Part shown: piece by piece, positions 1 to 7,564 of the stretch
Layout of the letters: the number at the start of each line of letters is the position of its first letter
How positions within the stretch are numbered: the stretch's first letter is position 1
NCBI GenBank assembly: GCA_002702205.1
Contig: NZYP01000001.1
Span: forward strand, 1 to 9,270
Direction: 5' to 3'
DNA from: Flammeovirgaceae bacterium
GTDB taxonomy: Bacteria > Bacteroidota > Bacteroidia > Cytophagales > MED-G16
DNA length: 9,270 bases
Notes under the pieces: generated by a model
Databases searched by the model: none
Seen by the model: the letters and a program-made list of their open reading frames with translations, nothing else
What the model was told of the DNA's origin: nothing
Program-made: the position numbers and the translations under genes

Positions 1-165
1 AGCTACGTTTGGAAGAGATAAGCACTGAAAGCATCTAAGTGCGAAGCTCCACTCAAGATGAGGCTTCTTTTAAGGGACGTTCGAGACTAGGACGTTGATA
101 GGCTGCAGGTGTAAAGACAGAAATGTCAAAGCTGAGCAGTACTAATTACCCGTAACTTCCTTTAC
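1..165 (+). rRNA. 23S ribosomal RNA, 3' end (partial)
   Basis: This is the last part of domain VI of the large-subunit rRNA; the rest lies upstream of the window. It contains the conserved stretches around 'gcactgaaagcatctaagtg' (25-44) and 'gcagtactaattacccgt' (136-153), which are typical of 23S 3' ends. The variant forms, such as the 'taattacccgt' ending, resemble flavobacterial 23S genes. The exact mature end is not visible; I place it near 165 by comparison with the position of the same motif in E. coli. Bases 166-227 form a short AT-rich spacer to the 5S gene with no tRNA in it. Confidence 0.95.
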
Positions 166-227
166 GTGTTGTGTTTTAAGATTTAAATTCTACATTATTC
201 GCATTATGTTACGATATTAAGATTTTA

Positions 228-334
228 TGGTGACTATAGCATTGGGGTCCACCTCTTCCCATTTCGAACAGAGAAGTTAAGCCCTTTAGCGCCGATGGTA
301 CTACTATAACAGGTGGGAGAGTAGGTCGTTGCCA
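228..334 (+). rRNA. rrf: 5S ribosomal RNA
   Basis: Complete 5S rRNA of about 107 bases. The two ends pair to form helix I (228-234 with 328-334, including G-T wobble pairs). The hallmark 'cccatttcgaacagagaagttaag' region lies at 258-281 and 'gccgatggtact' at 291-302. The mature molecule may be a few bases longer at each end. It is the last gene of the rRNA operon and is followed directly by an intrinsic terminator. Confidence 0.95.
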
Positions 335-350
335 GACTTTTATTTTAAGA

Positions 351-377
351 AAGCCTCTTTTTAAGAGGCTTTTTTTT
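351..377 (+). terminator. Intrinsic terminator of the rRNA operon
   Basis: A perfect 9-bp stem, 351-359 pairing with 363-371 (aagcctctt / aagaggctt), has a 3-base TTT loop and runs into a T-tract at 371-377. This is a classic Rho-independent terminator placed 17 bases after the 5S gene. The next gene starts 15 bases beyond the T-tract. Confidence 0.93.
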
Positions 378-392
378 ATATTCATATGCCAA

Positions 393-1076
393 ATGCTAAG
401 TAATCAAAAACAAAACTTATTAATTGCAGAGAGTAATGCTCAAAATCTATTCAAAGAAATTGAGAATAGAGGATTATTGACTCATGGTAAATATGAGAAG
501 GATCTTAATTCGGAAATTTTTGATTTAGCTTTAGAAATGTATGGTATAAAAAAGTATTGGCATAAAAGAATTGTCCGTTCAGGAGTTAATACATTAAAGC
601 CATACAATGAGAATCCTGAAAACTTATTAATAGAAAAAGATGATATTTTATTTATTGATTTCGGACCAATTTTTGATGAATGGGAGGCTGACTTTGGTAG
701 GACTTATGTTTTGGGTAATGATAAATATAAAATTAAGTTAAAGGATGATATAGAATTGGGTTGGCATGACTGTAAAAAATATTTTAAATCTCATAGTAAA
801 ATTACAGGTGCTGAACTTTATGATTATGCATTTGAATCAGCTAAAAAATACGGTTGGGAATTTGGTGGTGAAATCGCTGGTCATTTAATTGGTCATTTTC
901 CTCATGAGAAGTTAGATAAAGAAGATAAGAGAAATTACGTCCACCCTAAAAATAATATTGATATGTTTCAGCCTGATAAAAGTGGAAATAAAAGAGACTG
1001 GATATTAGAGATTCACTACGTTGATAAAGAAAAGAAAATCGGAGGTTTCTTCGAGCAGTTACTTACTGCAGAATAA
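393..1076 (+). CDS. M24-family metallopeptidase (short aminopeptidase P-like)
   Basis: A 227-residue cytoplasmic protein made almost entirely of the M24 'pita-bread' catalytic domain. It is expected to be a di-metal peptidase that removes an N-terminal residue from peptides. All five metal ligands can be placed: D89 (FIDFGP), D100 (EADFGRTY), H164 (GHLIG), E207 (WILEIHY) and E221 (FFEQ). H171, seven residues after H164, matches the second active-site histidine of the family. The 'IVRSGVNT' stretch (60-67) resembles the SG-N motif of Xaa-Pro aminopeptidases, and the MetAP histidine before the glycine is a serine here, so methionine aminopeptidase is unlikely. The N-terminal creatinase domain of classical aminopeptidase P is absent. 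ATG 393 is used because the earlier ATG at 386 is in another frame and closes at once. There is no signal peptide. The true substrate is unknown. Confidence 0.85.
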   Translation: MLSNQKQNLLIAESNAQNLFKEIENRGLLTHGKYEKDLNSEIFDLALEMYGIKKYWHKRIVRSGVNTLKPYNENPENLLIEKDDILFIDFGPIFDEWEADFGRTYVLGNDKYKIKLKDDIELGWHDCKKYFKSHSKITGAELYDYAFESAKKYGWEFGGEIAGHLIGHFPHEKLDKEDKRNYVHPKNNIDMFQPDKSGNKRDWILEIHYVDKEKKIGGFFEQLLTAE

Positions 1077-1101
1077 CAATTTCAATAAACTATTTATAAG
1101 T

Positions 1102-2121
1102 TTAATTTCCTTTATTAGATTTTCCTGTACTCTTTGGTTTATTATCTGCGATACTTTCTCTCATCTCAGTATCAGCCTGAATATTTTGGAATTTATAATA
1201 GTCTAGAATTCCTAAGTTTCCCTCTTTGAAAGCACCTGCCATTGCTTTTGGTACTTCTGCTTCAGCAAGTATAACTTTTGCTCTAGCCTCTTGTGCTTTT
1301 GCAATCATTTCTTGTTCTGCAGCTACTGCCATAGCTCTTCTCTCCTCAGCTTTTGCCTCAGCAACCTTTAAATCTGCCTCAGCCTGATCTGTTTGAAGAA
1401 TTGCTCCAATATTTTTTCCAATATCTATGTCAGCAATGTCAATTGAAAGAATTTCATATGCTGTTCCTGCATCAAGACCCCTTCCTAATACAAGTTTGGA
1501 TATTTTATCTGGATTCTCAAGCACTTCTTTGTGTGTACTAGATGACCCAATAGACGAAACTATACCTTCACCAACTCTTGCTAAAATTGTTTCCTCACCA
1601 GCCCCACCAACTAATTGGGAAATATTTGCTCTTACTGTAACTCTTGCCTTTGCAATAAGTTGTATACCATCAGCTGCAACTGCTGCTACACTTGGGGTAT
1701 TGATAACTTTTGGTGTTACTGACATTGTTACTGCCTCAAAAACATCTCTTCCAGCTAAGTCTATAGCAGTAGCTTGTTTAAAGGTTAATTCAATATTAGC
1801 TTTCTCTGCAGATATTAATGCAGTGATTACTTGAGGAACGTTTCCTCCTGCAAGATAGTGAGTCTCTAAATCAGGAGCTTGTAAAACCCTTGCTGTGGAC
1901 TCAATATCATCTTTAATTGCTAACCCAGCTTTAGTTGCCGTAATTAGAGAGTTTACAACAACAGATGGGGGAACTCTTCTAACTCTCATAAAGACTAATT
2001 CAAGTAAGCCAGTTTTCACACCAGAGAATTGTGCTGTAATCCATAAATTAACTGGTACAAAATAAAGAAATACAAAAACAAGTATTGTTATTCCTAATAT
2101 GAGAAGGGCTGTTAGTAACAT
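1102..2121 (-). CDS. floA: Flotillin-like protein FloA
   Basis: A 339-residue SPFH/flotillin-family protein (UPF0365, B. subtilis YqfA/FloA type), close to the usual length of about 330. Residues 2-24 form a hydrophobic N-terminal membrane anchor. The conserved '[10 protein letters not shown]' stretch (43-52) and the SPFH core follow. Residues about 237-285 are a rich E-A repeat region of flotillin type expected to form a coiled coil, ending in '[10 protein letters not shown]' (311-320). The family oligomerises in functional membrane microdomains and affects membrane fluidity and membrane-bound complexes. It is the last gene of proS > nfeD > floA and starts 5 bases after the nfeD stop, with an A/T-rich leader and no Shine-Dalgarno. 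The short K/S/N-rich tail after residue 327 varies in the family. I see no strong terminator after its stop. Confidence 0.95.
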   Translation of the reverse strand: MLLTALLILGITILVFVFLYFVPVNLWITAQFSGVKTGLLELVFMRVRRVPPSVVVNSLITATKAGLAIKDDIESTARVLQAPDLETHYLAGGNVPQVITALISAEKANIELTFKQATAIDLAGRDVFEAVTMSVTPKVINTPSVAAVAADGIQLIAKARVTVRANISQLVGGAGEETILARVGEGIVSSIGSSSTHKEVLENPDKISKLVLGRGLDAGTAYEILSIDIADIDIGKNIGAILQTDQAEADLKVAEAKAEERRAMAVAAEQEMIAKAQEARAKVILAEAEVPKAMAGAFKEGNLGILDYYKFQNIQADTEMRESIADNKPKSTGKSNKGN

Positions 2122-2126
2122 TTATA

Positions 2127-2591
2127 TTATATTTTTTTAACTAAAATCTTATCCTGCAAGATATCAATAATTTTTATTTTTTTGTTCTCATCAATATAAT
2201 TTTCTATAGATTTAATCTCATAGATTAGATCATTAAATTCTCCTTTACCATAAGGTTTGAGTACGGATTTGGTTATTCCAATATCACCTATATTTATTTT
2301 ATCATATTTATTTTTTATGACTTTATCTGAATGAATTTTTTGAAGTGATACTTTTTTCCATGTTTTAGATTTCAGTGAATAAATAATTATAAATAAAACT
2401 AAAATAGAAGTGCCTAACATGAAATATATGATGTATTCTGTGCCAAAATATTGAAGGAAAAGATAATTTGATGCTACTATACTAATAATTCCAAAAATTC
2501 CAAATATAGTTGTACCGGGAATAAATAGAATTTCAATTAATAGGAGTAATACACCTATTAATATTAGAAAAAAAATCACTATTGCTTCCAT
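2127..2591 (-). CDS. NfeD-like short membrane protein
   Basis: A 154-residue protein with the layout of the short (protease-lacking) NfeD family. Hydrophobic segments lie at about 3-22, 28-48 and 52-72, and a soluble C-terminal OB-fold-like domain at about 100-154. The family signature E-x4-PG is present as E20...P25-G26. The C-terminal domain keeps 'GDIGITKSVLKPYGKG' (102-117), matching the NfeD 'G-x-x-G-x-a-x-t-x-L-x-P-x-G' pattern. NfeD proteins are commonly encoded next to SPFH proteins and are thought to support their membrane assembly; here floA follows after 5 bases, which strongly supports the call. The proS stop is 6 bases upstream, so all three genes are probably on one transcript. 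The OB domain is lysine/isoleucine rich and divergent, in line with the AT-rich genome. Confidence 0.88.
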   Translation of the reverse strand: MEAIVIFFLILIGVLLLLIEILFIPGTTIFGIFGIISIVASNYLFLQYFGTEYIIYFMLGTSILVLFIIIYSLKSKTWKKVSLQKIHSDKVIKNKYDKINIGDIGITKSVLKPYGKGEFNDLIYEIKSIENYIDENKKIKIIDILQDKILVKKI

Positions 2592-2597
2592 AATTAT

Positions 2598-4073
2598 TTA
2601 ATATGCTTTACCAAATACCACCATTCTTTCAGAATCTCTTCCAGTAACAATGCATTTCCCTTTAGATTTTTCTCCGCTTATTGGTATGCATCTTATAGTT
2701 GCTTTGGTATCGTTTTTAATTTTTTCTTCTGTCTCTTTCGACCCATCCCAGTGTGCATATACAAGACCGTTTTCATTTTTGAAAATATTTTTAAACTCTT
2801 CGTAAGAATTCACTATTCTAGTATTTTCTTCTTTATATCGTTTAGCTTTATCATATAAGTTATTTTGAATCTCTGGAAGAAGCTCTTTTACATGATTTGT
2901 AACATTACTTTCTTTTATTAGATTTTTTGTAAGCTCATCTCTTCTAGCAATTTCAACAGTATTATTCTCTAAATCTTTGGGACCTAATACTATTCTTATT
3001 GGAACACCCTTCATCTCATACTCTGAAAATTTCCATCCAGGCTTATGATTTTCTCTTGAATCTATTTCTGATCTAATGTTATTTTCTTTTAAATTTTTAT
3101 CTAATTTTTCTAAACGGGATACTGTAGCAGTGTATTCATCATTTGTATTAAAAATTGGTATAAGAATAACTTGAATAGGTGCAAGATTTGGAGGTAATAC
3201 CAATCCTTTGTCATCAGAATGAGACATAATTAGTGCTCCAACCAATCTGGTGGAGACACCCCAAGAAGTACCCCACACGTATTCATTTTTTCCTTCTTTA
3301 GTAGCAAATTTTACATCAAAAGCCTTAGCAAAATTTTGACCTAGAAAGTGTGAGGTCCCAGCTTGTAATGCTTTGCCGTCCTGCATAAGGGCTTCAACAC
3401 AGTACGTATCAACTGCTCCCGCAAACTTTTCATTTTCAGACTTAATTCCTCTCAGTACCGGCACGGCCATTGTTTCCTCTAAAAATTTAGTATAAATATC
3501 TAAAATTTTAAGAGTTTCTTCCTCAGCTTCTTTTTTTGTTTCGTGAGCCGTGTGTCCTTCCTGCCAAAGAAATTCAGATGTTCTAAGAAATAGTCTAGTT
3601 CTCATTTCCCACCTTACAACATTAGCCCACTGATTCACTAATAAGGGGAGGTCTCTGTAAGATTGGATCCAATTTTTATAGGTATTCCAGATAACTGTCT
3701 CAGAGGTAGGTCTTATTATTAACTCTTCATCTAACTTAGCCTCAGGGTCAATTACTACGCCACCTGTTTCTTCATCAGATTTTAATCTGTAATGCGTAAC
3801 TACAGCGCACTCTTTCGCAAAACCATCTACATGATCAGCTTCTTTACTTAGATAAGATTTAGGAATAAATAAAGGAAAGTATGCATTTTTATGTCCTGTT
3901 TCTTTAAACATTTCATCTAGCTTATTCTGCATTTTTTCCCAAATTGAGAATCCATATGGTTTTATTACCATGCATCCTCTTACTGCTGAATTTTCAGCTA
4001 AATCAGCCTTTTTAACTAATTCATTGTACCATGCCGAAAAATTATCTGACCTTTGGGGTAACCCTTTGCTCAT
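2598..4073 (-). CDS. proS: Proline--tRNA ligase (archaeal/eukaryote-type ProRS)
   Basis: A 491-residue class II aminoacyl-tRNA synthetase that charges tRNA-Pro with proline. It has the short architecture without the editing insertion found in E. coli-type ProRS. Visible signatures are '[11 protein letters not shown]' (32-42), 'RPTSE' (121-125), the motif 2 region beginning '[16 protein letters not shown]' (153-168) with 'QEGHTAH' (171-177), '[12 protein letters not shown]' (237-248) and motif 3 '[15 protein letters not shown]' (267-281). The anticodon-binding domain begins near residue 299. The C-terminal domain ends with the family's terminal tyrosine (Y491) and keeps two cysteines, C462 and C474; other zinc-site cysteines of archaeal homologues are not evident. 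It is the first gene of the minus-strand run leading into nfeD and floA, and it diverges from the exported-protein gene at 4178. Confidence 0.97.
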   Translation of the reverse strand: MSKGLPQRSDNFSAWYNELVKKADLAENSAVRGCMVIKPYGFSIWEKMQNKLDEMFKETGHKNAYFPLFIPKSYLSKEADHVDGFAKECAVVTHYRLKSDEETGGVVIDPEAKLDEELIIRPTSETVIWNTYKNWIQSYRDLPLLVNQWANVVRWEMRTRLFLRTSEFLWQEGHTAHETKKEAEEETLKILDIYTKFLEETMAVPVLRGIKSENEKFAGAVDTYCVEALMQDGKALQAGTSHFLGQNFAKAFDVKFATKEGKNEYVWGTSWGVSTRLVGALIMSHSDDKGLVLPPNLAPIQVILIPIFNTNDEYTATVSRLEKLDKNLKENNIRSEIDSRENHKPGWKFSEYEMKGVPIRIVLGPKDLENNTVEIARRDELTKNLIKESNVTNHVKELLPEIQNNLYDKAKRYKEENTRIVNSYEEFKNIFKNENGLVYAHWDGSKETEEKIKNDTKATIRCIPISGEKSKGKCIVTGRDSERMVVFGKAY

Positions 4074-4177
4074 ATTAAAAATTTATGCAATCTTAACTTT
4101 TATGCTTAATATTGAAACAATAAAATTACTTTTTTTCGTTATAAAATCGTAAATTAGATTATAATAAATTGAGTTAT
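4074..4177. promoter_or_regulatory. Divergent intergenic control region between proS and the exported-protein gene
   Basis: This 104-base, strongly AT-rich gap separates two divergent transcription units and so must hold promoters for both. I looked for the Bacteroidota sigma-A pattern (TTG, 17-19 bases, TAnnTTTG). One-mismatch -7 boxes occur on the minus strand at 4088-4095 (TAAGATTG) and on the plus strand at 4107-4114 (TAATATTG) and 4150-4157 (TAAATTAG). None has a correctly spaced TTG, so no start point can be assigned. The role as a promoter region is inferred from gene layout rather than from a convincing motif. Confidence 0.45.
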
Positions 4178-5509
4178 ATGAAACAATTTTTAATACTTTT
4201 CTTTTGTCTAAGTGTTTCTGCTAATATTAATTCTCAGGAATTAGATGACATGTATTATACTGGAACTGATAGATCTTCTCAGAAAAAGTTAAAAAATAAA
4301 GTTAGCCCTGCAGATGTTATCCTTTCAAAATATAGAAAAGGAAATACTTCTATAAATAATAATAGTAATATAGATGAAGCTATATTAGATAGGTATAAAT
4401 CAAATAAATCAAGAAATATCAATTATTCTAATTCACAGAATGAAACTAAAAAACTAAAGTATAATAGAGATAACTTGTATGTTAGCTCGGACATATCTAA
4501 GTCATTAACTAATTATAATTTGTACTCATCATTTTTACCTCATTACTATACATATAATGACCCTTTTAATGTTATCGATCCATATAGTAGTATGTTTTAT
4601 AACATGACATCTTATGAGATGATGATGTTTCCAAGAAATATTAGCGGAATAAGGAGTATTGCCTCCTTCAATCCAATGTTGTTTTTTTCAAATCCATATC
4701 TAGTTACATTTGATCCAAGACTATCACCTGCTCTAATTAACCTTCACTATCCTAGCATTCAGGGGTTTGGATTAGGTTGTTCATTATATAAACATGGAAG
4801 TTGGATGTTTACAAGTAATGGTACTGGTGGCGGATTGGGTCATACTATAACCAATAGACACTTATATGTGAGTGGTGTTGTTTCAAATTCTGAAAAGATA
4901 GGGACAAGAGGTCCTAGGTCAGGAAGGTTATCATCTATGAATGGTGAAAATATTGAAAAAAGAAATTTTAATCCAAGAAGACAGAGTGGAATAACAAATC
5001 AAAATATATCAAAGGATAGTAGAGAGGGTAGAGGACAAACTTTTGGTAATGTTTCTCAAAACAGTATTTTTAGAGATAATTCAACCCAAGATAGAAGCAG
5101 CATAAGAACTTCTTCAAGATCTAGCAGAAGCTCATCTCTAAATTCCCAAAATAGAAGATCTCTAAATAATGCAAGGTCCTCGAGCGAGAAGATTAACGGC
5201 ATTATGGAATTTTCAAATTCTTTGAGGTCTACTTATTCAGGGTCAACAAGAGGTTTCTCTAATTATAGTTCAGCGGATGGTAGGAGATCTGGTTATTCGG
5301 CTCCTCCAGTAAGTTTCAATCCTGTCAGAGGAAGAGGAATGTCATCTCCAGTTAGATCATCAAGCTATGGTGGAGGTTCAAGTTCTGGAGGTTACAGCAG
5401 TGGAGGAAGTGGATCCTCTTACAGTAGTGGAGGAAGCTCAGGCGGTAGTGGTGGAGTAGTTAGTGGAGGAAGTAGTGGAGGTTCTTCGAGAGGTGGAGGA
5501 AGAAATTAA
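4178..5509 (+). CDS. Exported Ser/Arg- and Gly/Ser-rich low-complexity protein, unknown function
   Basis: A 443-residue protein I do not recognise. ATG 4178 is preferred over an in-frame TTG at 4169 because it gives a standard signal peptide: MK, a hydrophobic core to about residue 15, and likely cleavage after 'NINSQ' (20). Residues 45-77 hold a short imperfect repeat (ILSKYRKG / ILDRYKSN). Residues about 112-235 are rich in Tyr, Phe, Pro and Asn, including 'SFLPHYYTYNDPF' and 'HYPSIQGFGLG'. From about 243 the protein becomes basic and Ser/Arg/Asn rich, and residues 394-443 are almost only Gly and Ser with scattered Tyr and Arg. No catalytic motif, lipobox or recognisable type IX secretion tail is seen. 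It is followed after 18 bases, in the same frame, by an outer-membrane barrel gene, so a periplasmic, surface or secreted role is plausible. That it is a real gene is well supported by its length, signal peptide and context; its function is not. Confidence 0.8.
   Translation: MKQFLILFFCLSVSANINSQELDDMYYTGTDRSSQKKLKNKVSPADVILSKYRKGNTSINNNSNIDEAILDRYKSNKSRNINYSNSQNETKKLKYNRDNLYVSSDISKSLTNYNLYSSFLPHYYTYNDPFNVIDPYSSMFYNMTSYEMMMFPRNISGIRSIASFNPMLFFSNPYLVTFDPRLSPALINLHYPSIQGFGLGCSLYKHGSWMFTSNGTGGGLGHTITNRHLYVSGVVSNSEKIGTRGPRSGRLSSMNGENIEKRNFNPRRQSGITNQNISKDSREGRGQTFGNVSQNSIFRDNSTQDRSSIRTSSRSSRSSSLNSQNRRSLNNARSSSEKINGIMEFSNSLRSTYSGSTRGFSNYSSADGRRSGYSAPPVSFNPVRGRGMSSPVRSSSYGGGSSSGGYSSGGSGSSYSSGGSSGGSGGVVSGGSSGGSSRGGGRN
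5399..5502 (+). repeat. Degenerate AGTGGAGGAAG repeats encoding the Gly/Ser tail
   Basis: Three exact copies of AGTGGAGGAAG begin at 5399, 5426 and 5462, spaced 27 and 36 bases apart. Related variants lie around 5474-5483 and 5491-5502. All offsets are multiples of three, so each copy reads SGG(S/R) in the same frame. The repeat sits within the 3' end of the exported-protein gene and is a likely site of in-frame length variation. Confidence 0.75.
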
Positions 5510-5527
5510 TTTTTAATTTCACCCCTT

Positions 5528-7090
5528 GTGTCAAAATTTTTTTTATTCATTTTTCTATCCATTTTTTTTCCTTTTTTTAGTTCTTTTTCACAGTACGGCT
5601 ACCATAAAGATGTATTAAAATTTAGTCATACTTTTCAGGGCGGTTCTGCAAGAATCCAAGGTATTGGAGGTGCGTCTGTTTCGTTAGGTGGCGATGTGAG
5701 CTCTATTTCTCAAAATCCTGCCGGACTTGGTTTTATAAATAGGAAATTAATATCGTTAGGATATGGATTTTTAGGAAACGAGTCTACTTCTAGTTTTTTT
5801 GGCGAAACAACTTCTGTCCAAAATAATTCTGATAATGTTGAGAATATATCATTGGTTCTTCCCATTAGAAGAAAGGATAATTATTTTTCTAGTGGAATAG
5901 TTAAGTGTCCAGATTGTGCCAAATTAAATATTGGAATTTCCTATTCAAAATTAAAAGACTTCTCAGATAAAAAACTATACAGAGGTTATAACGATTATAA
6001 TTCTATAATTGACTATTTCCTACAAGATTCTCAAGGTATACCTCTATCTAGATTAGCTAGTGAAACTAAGATAGCCGATATTGCATTACTGCAAGAGGCT
6101 TATGATCATTATCTTATCAATCCTGACAGTGAATTACCAGGATCTTATTATTCCTTCGTAGGTGGTTTTCCTTTGCAAGAAGAAGAAATCAATACCAGTG
6201 GGGATATAAATAAGTTATCTATTTCTATGGGATCAAATATTCGGGATAAAGTTTATATAGGAGTTGGTCTAAACTTTTATTCTGTAAACTATAGACAGAT
6301 AAGAAAGTATAGAGAAAGTAGTTTTGAGATTTTAGATAATTCTGATCAGTGGGTTCAAGAAGGGATATTAGATTATTTAAACCTATTAGATGTACATAGT
6401 ATTTCTGGTAATGGAGCATCAATTTCAGTTGGTATTATTATTAAGCCCTCTGATAATTTAAATGTAGGAATAAATTATGAAAGCAAGACAAGTATAACAC
6501 TTGAGGAAGAGTTGTATAGTGAATTGGAGTCTAAGTATTTTAACTACTATTTTGAACCTGAAGATACTATCTTAAGAAATGCCATATCTGGAACAGGTAG
6601 TAATTTTGCTACATATAAATATAAATCACCATCAAAAATTACTATTGGATCCTCATATTTCTATAAAAAGTTTGGATTCATTTCTGCTGATATAGATTTA
6701 ATAGATTATTCTTCAGCTAGGATTCAATCTTATGATTTCAATGATTTCAGTGAAAATGTAGAAATTGAAAAAGCTTATAAAACTCTAGCTATTAATTATA
6801 GAATTGGATTAGAGGCAAGGTTCAAAAACTTTTATTTTAGATTAGGTTATAATGTTTTAGGTGATCCTGAAAAAAATATTATAGATTCTGGTTTAAATAA
6901 TAAAATAAATAGAAAAAGTTTAGGTATTGGGTATCTATCTAGGACATTTACCTTGGATATCACTTATCATAATCTAAATAAAAAATCAAGATTAAGTCCT
7001 TACCCTACTTTTTCAGATCAACCAGTAGCTGAATTTGATTCAAATTTTAAAAGGTTAGTTATATCTTTAGGAATAAGAATTAATAATTGA
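5528..7090 (+). CDS. OmpP1/FadL-like outer-membrane beta-barrel protein
   Basis: A 520-residue exported protein. A long hydrophobic signal peptide (about 3-19) ends at 'SSFSQ', followed by the plug-like N-terminus usual in Bacteroidota FadL/OmpP1 ('hemin receptor') proteins: 'FQGGSARIQGIGGASVSLGGD' spans 36-56 and 'NPAGLGF' 63-69. The rest is alternating aromatic/polar strands ending 'RLVISLGIRINN', as expected for a barrel of about 14 strands. The FadL family moves hydrophobic compounds across the outer membrane; the ligand here is unknown and the hemin label is not supported by sequence. GTG 5528 is the first standard start codon after the preceding gene's in-frame TAA and gives a complete signal peptide. 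The last residue is not aromatic, unlike many barrels. A CPDC motif (C127, C130) is unusual. The 3' end overlaps aroK by 24 bases on the opposite strand. It is probably co-transcribed with the 4178 gene. Confidence 0.85.
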   Translation: MSKFFLFIFLSIFFPFFSSFSQYGYHKDVLKFSHTFQGGSARIQGIGGASVSLGGDVSSISQNPAGLGFINRKLISLGYGFLGNESTSSFFGETTSVQNNSDNVENISLVLPIRRKDNYFSSGIVKCPDCAKLNIGISYSKLKDFSDKKLYRGYNDYNSIIDYFLQDSQGIPLSRLASETKIADIALLQEAYDHYLINPDSELPGSYYSFVGGFPLQEEEINTSGDINKLSISMGSNIRDKVYIGVGLNFYSVNYRQIRKYRESSFEILDNSDQWVQEGILDYLNLLDVHSISGNGASISVGIIIKPSDNLNVGINYESKTSITLEEELYSELESKYFNYYFEPEDTILRNAISGTGSNFATYKYKSPSKITIGSSYFYKKFGFISADIDLIDYSSARIQSYDFNDFSENVEIEKAYKTLAINYRIGLEARFKNFYFRLGYNVLGDPEKNIIDSGLNNKINRKSLGIGYLSRTFTLDITYHNLNKKSRLSPYPTFSDQPVAEFDSNFKRLVISLGIRINN

Positions 7091-7564
7091 TAGTGCCTGA
7101 TTCTTGATGTTACTTTTTAAGTGATGTTTTGATTTTTTATAAAAACTTATTCTCTCATTATATATTTCAGATATTTTTTCTTCTAAAGAATCTGTTTTTT
7201 TAAGTAGCGGTCTTTTATCATTTTTTGAAATTCTTTCAAATAAAATTTTTTTATCTACATCTATGAATAGAGATATTCCTGAATTATTAATTAAAGTCAT
7301 GTTATTATTGAAGTAAGGAGTTCCTCCACCGGTTGCTAATATAAAGTTATCTTCATTGCTAATTATATCCTTTAAAGTCTTTGTCTCATATTTTCTAAAG
7401 AAATCTTCCCCTTCATTCTCAAATATTTCCTTGACTTTCATTTTAATACTTTTTTCTATTTCTACGTCAAGATCAATAAATTTTAAGCTGGTTCTAGATG
7501 ATATAAATTTACCAAGTCTAGATTTACCAGATGCTGGCATTCCAACAATAAAGAAATTATTCAT
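7067..7564 (-). CDS. aroK: Shikimate kinase
   Basis: A 165-residue cytoplasmic P-loop kinase of normal length for the family. It phosphorylates shikimate at the 3-hydroxyl with ATP in the chorismate pathway. The Walker A loop is GMPASGKS (8-15), with Ala where many homologues have Gly. Shikimate-binding residues are in place: D33 in 'DLDVE', R57 in 'FRKYE' and the GGG at 79-81. The lid arginine is R118 in 'KRPLL', and a later arginine, R138 in 'NERISFY', matches the family's second nucleotide/substrate arginine. Its ATG shares one base with the stop codon of the upstream BT_3928-like gene (TAATG), indicating translational coupling. It is the last gene of its operon, and its 3' end overlaps the convergent barrel gene. 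Confidence 0.95.
   Translation of the reverse strand: MNNFFIVGMPASGKSRLGKFISSRTSLKFIDLDVEIEKSIKMKVKEIFENEGEDFFRKYETKTLKDIISNEDNFILATGGGTPYFNNNMTLINNSGISLFIDVDKKILFERISKNDKRPLLKKTDSLEEKISEIYNERISFYKKSKHHLKSNIKNQALSIINSYS

Noticed and set aside
166..227. Possible tRNA in the 23S-5S spacer
   Set aside because: The spacer is only about 62 bases and shows no tRNA arms or T-loop motif.
1086..1104. Hairpin TAAACT...AGTTTA at the floA stop, as a possible terminator
   Set aside because: The stem is only 6 bp and nearly all A/T, with a 7-base loop and no T-tract in the floA direction, so it is too weak to call.
1427..1834. Open frame on the + strand, opposite floA (135 codons)
   Set aside because: It is antisense to a strongly conserved floA frame, and its apparent protein mirrors the Ala/Glu-rich floA codons. 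The open frames at 1021-1206 and 1353-1541 are shadows of the same kind.
4082..4105. Direct repeat TTTATGC in the proS upstream gap, as a possible operator
   Set aside because: A 7-base repeat in AT-rich DNA is expected by chance, and it has no symmetry or known regulator match.
3970..4152. Open frame on the + strand over the proS start and intergenic gap
   Set aside because: It is short, overlaps the conserved N-terminus of ProRS, and has no recognisable protein features.
6225..6422. Open frame on the - strand inside the barrel gene
   Set aside because: It is only 65 codons, lies fully inside a well-supported gene, and has no family resemblance.
5528..7090. Hemin receptor activity for the FadL-like barrel
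   Set aside because: This label is common for such proteins, but no TonB box, plug domain or heme-binding motif is visible; only the FadL/OmpP1 pattern is supported.
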